A DNA stretch of 64,000 nt, from contig NZ_SLZF01000012.1 in NCBI RefSeq assembly GCF_004341515.1, positions 186,001-250,000 on the forward strand, given 5' to 3'. The DNA is from Allobosea sp. BK604 (lineage in GTDB: Bacteria; Pseudomonadota; Alphaproteobacteria; Rhizobiales; Beijerinckiaceae). Every line of letters starts with the position of its first letter. Position 1 is the first letter of the stretch. The translations under genes were made by a program, and so were the position numbers. Under the pieces are notes generated by a model, which was given only the letters and a program-made list of their open reading frames with translations, was not told the DNA's origin and ran no database searches. Positions 15,681 to 26,440 of this stretch are shown here, piece by piece.

Positions 15681-16393
15681 GGCTGCGCTCCTTCGCTGAC
15701 GGACTGCACCTCGCCTTCGTCACCGGCGGCGAGCCAGGCGGCGAGCAGCCCGCAAAGAGCCCCCGCCGCGACATGCCAGGGCGGGCCGGCGAGCTTGTAG
15801 GTCAGCGCCGAGGCAGCCCCGGCCGCCGCGACGGTCCAGAACGTCACCCTGCCCTTCCAGAACGAGGCGGTGAGCGCAATGAACAGCGCCGTGAAGGCGA
15901 AATCGGCACCGAGCCGCTTCGGATCGCCAAAGGCCGCGCCGACGATCGCCCCGAGGGTCGTCGTGGTCAGCCAGCAGCAAACGAAGGGCAAGGCCATGCC
16001 GAACCAGTAGGCCGGGCTGAGCGCGCGCGAGCGGGCCCGCTTTTCCGCCAGCGCCCAGTTCTCGTCGGCCATGTAGTAGAGGCCCAGGAGCTTCTGGACT
16101 GTGTTGAAGCCGTTCAGCTTCGGCACCAGCGAGGCGCTCATCAGGATATGGCGGGCATTGATCAGCAAGGTCGAGAACACCAGCGCCCAGACCGGGGCCG
16201 GTTGGGTCCAGAGCTCGACCGCGGCGAACTGCGCCCCGCCGGCGAAGACGAATGCCCCCATCAGGAACACTTCGAGCGGCGAGAGCCCCTTGCCGGCGGC
16301 GAGCGCCCCGAGCAGCAGGCCGACCGGTATCGCGGCAACCATTGCAGGCCAGATATCGCTGAGGCCCAGGCGGGCATCGTCCAGGACAGACAT
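15677..16393 (-). CDS. azlC: AzlC-family branched-chain amino acid exporter subunit
   Basis: A 238-residue inner-membrane protein with several hydrophobic helices. The family pattern is seen in PVGLLLGALAAGKGLSPLEV and FMGAFVFAGGAQFAAVELW at the N-terminus and ADENWALAE in the middle. It is the large subunit of the AzlCD exporter. It lies 12 bases after an AraC-family regulator on the same strand, which may control it. Confidence 0.9.
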   Translation of the reverse strand: MSVLDDARLGLSDIWPAMVAAIPVGLLLGALAAGKGLSPLEVFLMGAFVFAGGAQFAAVELWTQPAPVWALVFSTLLINARHILMSASLVPKLNGFNTVQKLLGLYYMADENWALAEKRARSRALSPAYWFGMALPFVCCWLTTTTLGAIVGAAFGDPKRLGADFAFTALFIALTASFWKGRVTFWTVAAAGAASALTYKLAGPPWHVAAGALCGLLAAWLAAGDEGEVQSVSEGAQP

Positions 16394-16405
16394 GAGTGAG
16401 CCGTT

Positions 16406-17269
16406 TCAGATGAGATGGGCGGCGCGAAAGGCGCCAGGCGTCAGCGCATAGCGCGCCTTGAAGGCGCGGGTCAGATGCGCCTGGTCGCAGAATCCGGTCG
16501 CGGCGGCGACATCGCCGGGCCGCTCGCCCCGCGAAAGCAGGTCGCGCGCTCGCCGGACCCGGACATCGACGAGATAGGCATGCGGCGTCAGCCCGGTCTC
16601 CCGCCGGAAGGCACGGATGAGATGATGCCGCGCCAGCCCGCTCAGCCGGGCAATCTCCGCGAGGGAGAGATCCTCGTCGTAATGCGTCTCGATCAGATCG
16701 CGCGCACGGGCGACATGGATAGCCTCGCGGCCGAGCGGCGCGACCGGCCAATCGGCATGGCGGGCGAGGCAGCGCGCATAGAAGCGCAGCAGCATCTCCT
16801 CGCCGGCAAGCAGGTCGAGCCCCGCCTCGATGGTGCGGTGAGCCTCGCGAAAGAGCAGCGCGCCCTCGGGATCGTGGATCAGCGGCGCGCGGAAGAAGGG
16901 CGTGCCCGCGACCTCGCGCCCGGCCAGCGAGGCCGCGACCTCGCGCATCAGCACGACGCTCGGATAGGTCATGCGATAGCTGTAGCCGCCCTCGTGCGGC
17001 GCACCGTCATGGGTTTCGAGCGGATTGACGAAGGTCAGGTGCTCGGGGCGCGCATAATGCTTCACCCCGCGCACGCTGAAACTCTCGCAGCCGGTCTCGA
17101 TCGTGCCGAGCACATAGGTCTCGTGCAGATGCGGCGCATAGGTATGGCGCTGGAACGTCGCCGACAGGCAGTCGAGCCCGTCGAAGCGGCGGGCCGGAAA
17201 CAGCACCGCCCGCTCATCGGCGGCCAGGGGCTCGATGCCGAGCGCTTCGATCTGCGAAATCGCATCCAT
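16406..17269 (-). CDS. AraC-family transcriptional regulator (AraC-type sensing domain)
   Basis: A 287-residue regulator. An N-terminal cupin-like sensing domain (with HTYAPHLHETYVLG near residue 40) is followed by two helix-turn-helix motifs in the last 100 residues: LSLAEIARLSGLARHHLIRA and GDVAAATGFCDQAHLTRAF. This layout is common for regulators placed next to azlCD or LysE exporters. It probably senses an amino acid and activates the downstream azlC-azlD-PLP genes; this is inference from position. Confidence 0.88.
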   Translation of the reverse strand: MDAISQIEALGIEPLAADERAVLFPARRFDGLDCLSATFQRHTYAPHLHETYVLGTIETGCESFSVRGVKHYARPEHLTFVNPLETHDGAPHEGGYSYRMTYPSVVLMREVAASLAGREVAGTPFFRAPLIHDPEGALLFREAHRTIEAGLDLLAGEEMLLRFYARCLARHADWPVAPLGREAIHVARARDLIETHYDEDLSLAEIARLSGLARHHLIRAFRRETGLTPHAYLVDVRVRRARDLLSRGERPGDVAAATGFCDQAHLTRAFKARYALTPGAFRAAHLI

Positions 17270-17365
17270 GCGCGATCATATGCCGCCGCGCCGCAATCGT
17301 GTCTTGAAGAAAAGTGATGGCGACGATCACGCGACCGTCGCCATCAGGCTCCCCAGACCGAGGTC

Positions 17366-18577
17366 TCAGAGGGCCGCTTGTCCGCGCCGCGCCGACAGCG
17401 CGAGCAGTGCGCCGAGCAACGTGCCGAGGCCGCAATAGCCGATGGCGCCGAGCGCACCGAGATGGTCGACGAGCAGCCCGCCGAAGACCGCGCCGCTGGC
17501 GATCGCGATCTGGAAGGCCGCGACGATGAGCCCGCTCGCCGCCTCCGCCTGATCAGGCGCGGCGCGGATGATCCAGGTCTGGACGCCGACCGGGATCATG
17601 CCGAAGGCGAAGCCCCAGAACGCGACGCCAACGGCCGAAACCGGCAGCGATGCACCGAAGAGGGTCAGCCCGAGCGCCATCACGGCGATCAGCAGGGCGC
17701 CGGTGACGACCGAGGCTTTGGCGCTGCGCTCGACCACCGCCGCCCCCGCGAAATTGCCGAAGAAGCCGCCGACGCCATAGGCGAGCAGGACAAGCGAGAT
17801 CATCTCGACGGAAAGGGCGGGCACCTGCTCCAGGAAGGGACGGACATAGGTGAAGCCGGCGAAATGCCCGGAAATGCAGAGCAGGATCGTGAGCAGCACC
17901 AGCCTGACACCCGGCCGCCCCAGCAGCTCCACGAGCGTGCGCGCACTCGGCGCACCCTGCGGCGGCATGCGTGGGAAGGTCGCGAGCTGCGCGACCAGGG
18001 TGACGACGCCGATCAGCGCCGCAAGCGTGAAGACCATGCGCCAACCGATCAGTCCGCCGAGATAGGCGCCGATCGGCGCGGCGCTGACGGTCGCGACCGA
18101 GACGCCGGTGAAGATCAGCGACATCGCCCGCGGAACGAGCCGCGACGGAACGAGCCGCATCGCCATGGCGCCGGCCATCGACCAGAAGCCGCCAATGCCG
18201 ATGCCGAGCAAGAGGCGCGCGACGAGCAGCATGGTCAGGCCGTTGGCCAGCGCCGCAAGCACGCTCGATACGATCAGCAGGCCGGTCAGCGCCCACATCA
18301 CTAGGCGCCGGTCGAGGCGTCCGGTCACGATCGGGGTGAAGAGCCCGGCAACCGCGCCGATCAGGGCGGTCGCGGTCACGGTCTGCCCGGCTGCGCCGTC
18401 GCTGATGCCGAGATCGGCGGCGATCGGCGTCAACAGGCTGGCGGGCAGGAATTCGGCGGTGACGAGGCCGAACACGCCGAGCGCGAGCGCAAGCACGGCC
18501 GCCCAGGCCGGGCTCCGCTCATCGGCATCGGGAAGCGCGTCGAGATCCTGGACTGTGGCGGATAGGGAATCGGACAT
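17366..18577 (-). CDS. MFS transporter, drug/purine-efflux type
   Basis: A 403-residue major facilitator with 12 predicted membrane helices, resembling the NepI/AraJ drug:H+ antiporter group. The N-terminal ALALGVFGLVTAEFLPASLL and the helix 4-5 region LLLGIGIGGFWSMAGAMAMR fit that group. The start at 18577 has GGAG six bases upstream. The gene is divergent from an AraC-family regulator with only 72 bases between, the usual layout of a regulator-controlled exporter. The substrate is unknown. Confidence 0.88.
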   Translation of the reverse strand: MSDSLSATVQDLDALPDADERSPAWAAVLALALGVFGLVTAEFLPASLLTPIAADLGISDGAAGQTVTATALIGAVAGLFTPIVTGRLDRRLVMWALTGLLIVSSVLAALANGLTMLLVARLLLGIGIGGFWSMAGAMAMRLVPSRLVPRAMSLIFTGVSVATVSAAPIGAYLGGLIGWRMVFTLAALIGVVTLVAQLATFPRMPPQGAPSARTLVELLGRPGVRLVLLTILLCISGHFAGFTYVRPFLEQVPALSVEMISLVLLAYGVGGFFGNFAGAAVVERSAKASVVTGALLIAVMALGLTLFGASLPVSAVGVAFWGFAFGMIPVGVQTWIIRAAPDQAEAASGLIVAAFQIAIASGAVFGGLLVDHLGALGAIGYCGLGTLLGALLALSARRGQAAL

Positions 18578-18649
18578 GGGCATCTCCGGAAAGGTCAGGC
18601 CGGGAAATTGGCAATGACCCGCTGGACATTCCATGCTAGAAAACCCACA

Positions 18650-19654
18650 ATGCTTGACCATTCGTCCAAAACTGGCAGTGCCGACCCGTTGACCGAGATG
18701 CTGCGCGGCCTGCGGCTCGATGGCGTCGACTACGCGCGTTACCAGATGGCGGCGCCCTGGGGCCTGCTCTTCCCGGCGCAGCAGGCGGCGCGTTTCCATT
18801 TCGTCGCGGAGAGCGGCTGCTTCCTGCGCACACCGGAAAACGAATGGGTGCAACTCCAGCCGGGCGATGCCGTGCTGCTGCCGCGCGGTGTCGAGCACGC
18901 GCTGGCGAGCGCGCCCAATGCCTGCACCGCGCCGCTCGCCTGCTGCCAGTTCCAGACGGTCTGCGGCGACATCGCCGAGGCGCGCGGCGGCGGCAGTGGC
19001 GAGGAGAGCCTGTTCTTCAGCGGCAGCATGAATTTCAACGTCGACGGCCAGCACCCGTTTCTGCGGATGATGCCGGAGCTGATGTGGGTGCATGAATTCG
19101 CCGCTCACGAGCCCGGCATCTCGCCCCTGTTGAAGACCATGGCCTGCGAGCTGGCGCTCGACCGGGTCGGCGCCGGCAGCATCCTGACGCGGCTCGCCGA
19201 TGTCGTCGCTGCCAGCATTATTCGCTCCTGGGTCGAGCGCGGCTGCGGTGATGCCAGCGGCTGGGTCGCCGCGGCGCGCGATCCGGATATCGGCCGGGTG
19301 CTCGCCGCGGTCCATCTCAACCCGCAGGAGGATTGGACGGTCGAGTCGCTCGCCAGGGTGATGCACGCCTCGCGTTCCGCCTTTGCCGAACGCTTCGCCA
19401 GCGTCGTCGGCGAGACGCCGGCCCGCTATGTCCTGCAGGTCAGGATGCGCCAGGCCCGGCAATGGCTGGTGCGCGACAAGCTCAAGATCGCCGTGGTGGC
19501 GCGCCGGCTCGGCTATGAATCGGAAGCTTCCTTCAGCCGCGCCTTCAAGCGCGTCATCGGCAAGGCGCCGAGCCATTTTCGCGCGGAGCCGGAGACAGGC
19601 GATGGCGAGACGAGGCCCGCGGCTGCCCCGCCGCAGCAATTCGCAGGCTCGTAG
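18650..19654 (+). CDS. AraC-family regulator with cupin sensing domain
   Basis: A 334-residue regulator. Residues about 10-190 form a cupin_6-type sensing domain (VQLQPGDAVLLPRGVEHAL is the metal/ligand cupin strand). The last 110 residues carry the double helix-turn-helix: WTVESLARVMHASRSAFAER and KIAVVARRLGYESEASFSRA. The start at 18650 (MLDHSSKTG) gives a normal family N-terminus; the frame is open further to 18608. It is divergent from the MFS exporter, its likely target. Its last 142 bases overlap the convergent diguanylate cyclase gene. Confidence 0.88.
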   Translation: MLDHSSKTGSADPLTEMLRGLRLDGVDYARYQMAAPWGLLFPAQQAARFHFVAESGCFLRTPENEWVQLQPGDAVLLPRGVEHALASAPNACTAPLACCQFQTVCGDIAEARGGGSGEESLFFSGSMNFNVDGQHPFLRMMPELMWVHEFAAHEPGISPLLKTMACELALDRVGAGSILTRLADVVAASIIRSWVERGCGDASGWVAAARDPDIGRVLAAVHLNPQEDWTVESLARVMHASRSAFAERFASVVGETPARYVLQVRMRQARQWLVRDKLKIAVVARRLGYESEASFSRAFKRVIGKAPSHFRAEPETGDGETRPAAAPPQQFAGS

Positions 19655-20811
19655 CCGAGTGGCTCGGTCCGGGCGCTGCCGGCCGCGGCACCATCCTCAT
19701 GGATCTCGACACGGTTGCGGCCGTTGTGCTTGGCCCGGTAGAGCGCGGAATCCGCGCGCGTGAGAACATCCCGAAGCAGGTCGCCGGACTCGTAACTCGC
19801 GACGCCGAAACTCGCGCTCAGCCTGTGATCGGCGGCAATGAGCGGATGGCTGGCGGCATGGAAGCGAACGCACAGCATGCCCGCCAGTTCGGCGGCCTCG
19901 GCTGCGCTCCGGCGCGGCAGCAGCAGGGCGAACTCCTCGCCGCCGACGCGGGCGGCGGGCTGGCCGGTCCGTGCCAGCAGCACGGCGAAGCTGCACAGGA
20001 TCTCATCGCCGACGTGATGGCCGTAGCGATCATTGACCTGCTTGAAGTAGTCGATATCGCAGAGGATAAGGGCGCCACCGCCCGAACGGCCGTCCCGGAT
20101 CATCTCGTCGAAGGCGAGACGATTGAACAATCCGGTGAGTCCGTCCCGCTCCGAGCGGGTGCGGTAGGTCGTGATCACGCCTCCGATGATCTTGGCCAGC
20201 AGCAGGAAGACGGCCGGGGGCGTCACGATCGCCGTGAGGCGCAACAGCATGCTCTCGAACGACGAATCCCTGATCGACGGATAGGTGGCGGCGCTGTCGA
20301 ACAGCACGGGGAAGAACGGCAACCGCAGGAAGAAGGCGCCGGCGATGCCGGCCAGGGCGAGCATGAGGCAAATGTCCAGCACCCGCCTGCCGGGAGCCCG
20401 GAACAGCCTGATGAGGCTGTCGCAGACCGCCAGCCCGCATGCCAGCTGGAATGGCAGGGTCTGGTAGATGAATGGAATGCCGGCAAGCAGCAGCAGGAGG
20501 GAGACGCCCGCCAGGCCGGCCACCGTCGCGAGCAGCCCCGGATACGCGCGCGGTTCGCCGACCACAAGCCCGGCGGCCTGTCCGAAGCAGAGATAGGCGG
20601 AGGGCAGGAGCAAGATCACCGCGAGTTGCTCGAGGACCGTGCCGTTCGACTGGCTGAGGATCAGGATGACGATGCTGCCGATGAACATCGCCGCCGCGAG
20701 CCAGGCGAGCGATGATTGCCGGCGCAGGCCGAAATAGATCGCGACGCTCAGGCCGGCCAGGAACGCGAAGATGCTGGCTTGCACGAAGCCCAGGCTCACC
20801 ATCGTGTTCAT
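19513..20811 (-). CDS. Membrane-bound diguanylate cyclase (GGEEF)
   Basis: A 432-residue protein. Seven hydrophobic helices fill residues 1-215; a GGDEF domain follows, with DGLTGLFNRLAFDE, CDIDYFKQVNDRYGH and the active-site loop RVGGEEFALL, so it should make c-di-GMP. The start at 20811 follows an AAGGGGG site. After the domain ends (NRVEIHED) a tail of about 55 low-complexity residues runs antisense into the AraC gene. That tail may be a read-through extension, since no family feature is seen in it. Confidence 0.88.
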   Translation of the reverse strand: MNTMVSLGFVQASIFAFLAGLSVAIYFGLRRQSSLAWLAAAMFIGSIVILILSQSNGTVLEQLAVILLLPSAYLCFGQAAGLVVGEPRAYPGLLATVAGLAGVSLLLLLAGIPFIYQTLPFQLACGLAVCDSLIRLFRAPGRRVLDICLMLALAGIAGAFFLRLPFFPVLFDSAATYPSIRDSSFESMLLRLTAIVTPPAVFLLLAKIIGGVITTYRTRSERDGLTGLFNRLAFDEMIRDGRSGGGALILCDIDYFKQVNDRYGHHVGDEILCSFAVLLARTGQPAARVGGEEFALLLPRRSAAEAAELAGMLCVRFHAASHPLIAADHRLSASFGVASYESGDLLRDVLTRADSALYRAKHNGRNRVEIHEDGAAAGSARTEPLGYEPANCCGGAAAGLVSPSPVSGSARKWLGALPMTRLKARLKEASDS

Positions 20812-20988
20812 TGAGGGCGGCCCCCTTACGCGCGCCGCAACATGGGACATCCTCGCAAAGTTTCGGTTAACGGAGGACTACTGCGATCGGGCATGCGGCA
20901 GCCATCCGGGCGGCATGTCCGCTGCAGCGATTTACAGGCTGCCGGTCGTTCGTCAGAACTCGCCGTACCGACGAATGGTGGAGCCGAC

Positions 20989-22230
20989 ATGAGCATTCGC
21001 GAGCAGCTGATCGAGCGCTTCTTCCGCTATGCCGCGGTCGAGAGCCAGAGCAATGCGAAATCCGCCTCGTTGCCGAGCACGCCGGGCCAGCAGCGTCTCG
21101 CCGAACTGCTGGCCGAAGAGCTGCGGGCGCTCGGGCTGGAGAACATCGTCATTGATGAGCACGCCACCGTCACGGCGCTGAAGCGCGGCACCGTGCCGGG
21201 CGCAGCGAAGATCGGCTTCATCGCCCATCTCGACACGTTCGACGCCGGGCTCTCGGCGGTGGTCCGCCCGCAAGTGCTGCGCTTCGAGGGCGAGGATCTC
21301 TGTCTCAACCGCGAGCAGGACGTCTGGCTGCGCCTCGCCGAGCATCCCGGTCTGCGCGACTGGACGGGTGCCGACATCATCGCCAGCGATGGCACGAGCG
21401 TGCTCGGCGCCGACAACAAGGCTGCCGTCACGGTGGTGATGACGCTCCTCGCCACGCTCGGGCCGCAGGACGCGCATGGCGACATCCTCGTCGCCTTCGT
21501 GCCTGACGAGGAGATCGGCCTGCGCGGCTCGAAAGTGCTCGATCTCGCCCGCTTCGCCTGCGACTTCGCCTATACGATCGACTGCTGCGAGCTCGGCGAG
21601 GTCGTGATCGAGACCTTCAACGCCGCTGCCGGCGAGATCACCTTCACCGGCGTCAGCGCCCATCCGATGTCGGCCAAGGGGGTCATGGTCAATCCGCTCC
21701 TGATGGCGCACGACTTCATCGGCCAATTCGACCGCGCCGAGACGCCCGAGAACACCGAAGGCCGCGAGGGCTATTTCTGGTTCAACGCGATCGCGGCCAA
21801 CGCCAGCGAAGCCCGCCTGCAGATGCTGATCCGCGATTTCGACAAGGAGCGCTTCGCCTGGCGCAAGCGCCGCGTCGCCGAGGTCGCCGAGGACATCGCG
21901 GCGCGCTACCCGACAGGCCGGGTCGAGTGCAAGATCACCGACACCTATGGCAACATCCATGACAGCCTGGGCGAGGACCGCCGCTCGGTCGACCTGCTCT
22001 TCGGCGCACTGGAGAGGCTGCAGATCAGGCCGAAGCAGATCCCGATGCGCGGCGGCACGGATGGCGCGGCCCTGTCACCGCGTGGCCTGCCGACACCGAA
22101 CTTCTTCACCGGCGCCTATAATTTCCACTCGCGCTATGAGTTCCTGCCCGTCCCGGCCTTCGAGAAGTCCTACGAAGTCGCCCGGATGATCTGCACATTG
22201 GCGGCGGAGCGGACGAAGACCGCAGCCTGA
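20989..22230 (+). CDS. pepT: Peptidase T (tripeptide aminopeptidase)
   Basis: A 413-residue M20B zinc peptidase that removes N-terminal residues from tripeptides in the cytoplasm. The ligand motifs are GFIAHLDTFDAG (first zinc His and Asp), LGADNKAAV (bridging Asp) and FVPDEEIG (catalytic Glu); a late HSRYEFLPV segment carries the last ligand. The start at 20989 has GGAG about six bases upstream; the frame is open 147 bases further. It is monocistronic and followed by a palindromic repeat that could end transcription. Confidence 0.93.
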   Translation: MSIREQLIERFFRYAAVESQSNAKSASLPSTPGQQRLAELLAEELRALGLENIVIDEHATVTALKRGTVPGAAKIGFIAHLDTFDAGLSAVVRPQVLRFEGEDLCLNREQDVWLRLAEHPGLRDWTGADIIASDGTSVLGADNKAAVTVVMTLLATLGPQDAHGDILVAFVPDEEIGLRGSKVLDLARFACDFAYTIDCCELGEVVIETFNAAAGEITFTGVSAHPMSAKGVMVNPLLMAHDFIGQFDRAETPENTEGREGYFWFNAIAANASEARLQMLIRDFDKERFAWRKRRVAEVAEDIAARYPTGRVECKITDTYGNIHDSLGEDRRSVDLLFGALERLQIRPKQIPMRGGTDGAALSPRGLPTPNFFTGAYNFHSRYEFLPVPAFEKSYEVARMICTLAAERTKTAA

Positions 22231-22232
22231 AA

Positions 22233-22354
22233 CATCATTGCGGGCATCCGGGTCTTGCCTTCGGCAAGCCCGAGTACAGGCTCCGCGAAGCAATCCAGGG
22301 GGCTCGCTCTACGTCCTCCTGGATTGCTTCGTCGCTATGCTCCTCGCAATGACG
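22233..22354. repeat. Long palindromic intergenic repeat (GCAATCCAG/CTGGATTGC family)
   Basis: A 122-base imperfect palindrome: CATTGCGGG at the left pairs with CTCGCAATG at the right, and GAAGCAATCCAGG pairs with CCTGGATTGCTTC. Elements with a CTCCGCGAAGCAATCCAG core are very common between genes of Bradyrhizobium and relatives. It lies between the convergent pepT and ligA, separating their 3' ends. Confidence 0.85.
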
Positions 22355-22367
22355 ACTTTGGGCCGCC

Positions 22368-25549
<3,182 letters not shown>

Positions 25550-25558
25550 GCTGCCCCC

Positions 25559-25586
25559 GCGGCCGGGCGAACACGCGTCCGGCCGC
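25559..25586 (+). terminator. GC-rich hairpin after the DUF2189 gene
   Basis: Arms GCGGCCGG and CCGGCCGC with a 10-12 base loop begin 10 bases after the stop codon. No T-run follows, so it may be a processing hairpin or a weak terminator. Confidence 0.5.
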
Positions 25587-25719
25587 AATGGTCTCACAAG
25601 AATTCCTGGATCTCCCGAAAAAGTCTTGCGCCGCTTTGAACCGGCTCGCGCCTCGCCGCGACCAACGGGCATGAGGCCGCGTGCTGCGGACCTCGCAAGC
25701 GCAAGCAAGGGAGATCCCC

Positions 25720-26028
25720 ATGTCCGTTCGCACGAGCTTCACCGCTCTCGCCGCCGCCGTCGTCCTCGGCACCGGCGCCCTCGTTGCTGGCTCGCTCGCC
25801 ACCGCGACCTCGGCTGAAGCCGCGCCCGGCTGGCACGGCAAGGGTGGCCACCACGGCCATGTCGGCAAGGGCTGGGGTCATCACCGCCATGGCGGCTGGG
25901 GCCATCGCGGCTGGGGCTTCCGTCCCGCCTATACCGGCGCCTATTTCGGCGGCTGCTACAGGGTTTATCGCCGCGGCTTCGTCCCCGGCATCGGCATGGT
26001 CGTCCGCCCGGTCACCATCTGCCGCTAA
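25720..26028 (+). CDS. Secreted His/Gly-rich small protein
   Basis: A 102-residue protein starting MSVRTSF with a clear Sec signal peptide (hydrophobic core AALAAAVVLG to AGSLA, cleavage probably after SAEA near residue 35). The mature part begins with a low-complexity stretch of His, Gly and Trp (10 or more His) and ends with an aromatic/valine-rich tail carrying two cysteines (GGCYRVY and VTICR). It may bind metal through the histidines; this is inference. AGGGAG lies five bases before the ATG. A hairpin at 26048-26073 follows. Confidence 0.75.
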   Translation: MSVRTSFTALAAAVVLGTGALVAGSLATATSAEAAPGWHGKGGHHGHVGKGWGHHRHGGWGHRGWGFRPAYTGAYFGGCYRVYRRGFVPGIGMVVRPVTICR

Positions 26029-26047
26029 GCCGATGCAGATCGGCGAG

Positions 26048-26073
26048 CAGGAGCCGGAGCGATCCGGCTCCTG
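26048..26073 (+). terminator. Hairpin after the His/Gly-rich protein gene
   Basis: Perfect 11-base arms CAGGAGCCGGA and TCCGGCTCCTG with a 4-base loop start 19 bases after the stop. Only two T residues follow, so it is a probable but not classical terminator. Confidence 0.6.
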
Positions 26074-26215
26074 TTCGCGTCGCCAGCATTGCTCGGTCGC
26101 CATATCGCGCCACGCCATGTCGACCGCCGGCACGATCGGCAGCGAGGCCGGGAGCCCGATCGCCGAAAGCTGCCCCGCGTCATCATCGTTGATCAGCGTC
26201 GCGATCCGACAGTTC

Positions 26216-26240
26216 GGAACCTTTGCCGTCAAAGTCGGTT
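26216..26240 (+). promoter_or_regulatory. Possible EcfG (general stress response) promoter
   Basis: GGAAC at 26216-26220, 16 bases, then GGTT at 26237-26240 approximates the alphaproteobacterial EcfG consensus GGAAC-N16/17-CGTT, with one mismatch in the -10. It lies 72 bases before the 24-residue peptide gene. Confidence 0.35.
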
Positions 26241-26311
26241 CAAGCAACGTCCGTCCCGTGTCGCAGTGGTTTCACGGGAGCGCGGCAGTCGATTTCAAGC
26301 TGGGGCGTTTC

Positions 26312-26386
26312 ATGAACAACATCATTTACATCGTCGGACTGATCGTCGTCGTTCTGGCTATTCTGTCCTTCCTCGGCCTGCGCTGA
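26312..26386 (+). CDS. 24-residue single-helix membrane peptide
   Basis: The whole protein is one hydrophobic helix: it opens MNNIIYIVGLIVVVLAILSF and ends LGLR. Near-identical peptides, as far as I recall, occur in many Hyphomicrobiales genomes and are often unannotated because of their size. A GGGG ribosome binding site is about six bases upstream, and an EcfG-like promoter lies further up. Function is unknown; a stress-related membrane role is inference. Confidence 0.65.
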   Translation: MNNIIYIVGLIVVVLAILSFLGLR

Positions 26387-26440
26387 GCCCAGCTGCAGAC
26401 CGAATGTGGCAGAGCAGAGCGCGACGCTCCAGCCGCGCGC

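Noticed and set aside
14398-15774. A longer minus-strand frame extending the PLP enzyme upstream into azlD
   Set aside because: The extension is azlD in another frame; the enzyme has its own ATG with a good ribosome binding site at 15360.
17366-19639. One very long minus-strand frame covering the MFS gene and the AraC gene
   Set aside because: Only the part up to 18577 encodes the transporter; the rest is antisense to a clear AraC regulator.
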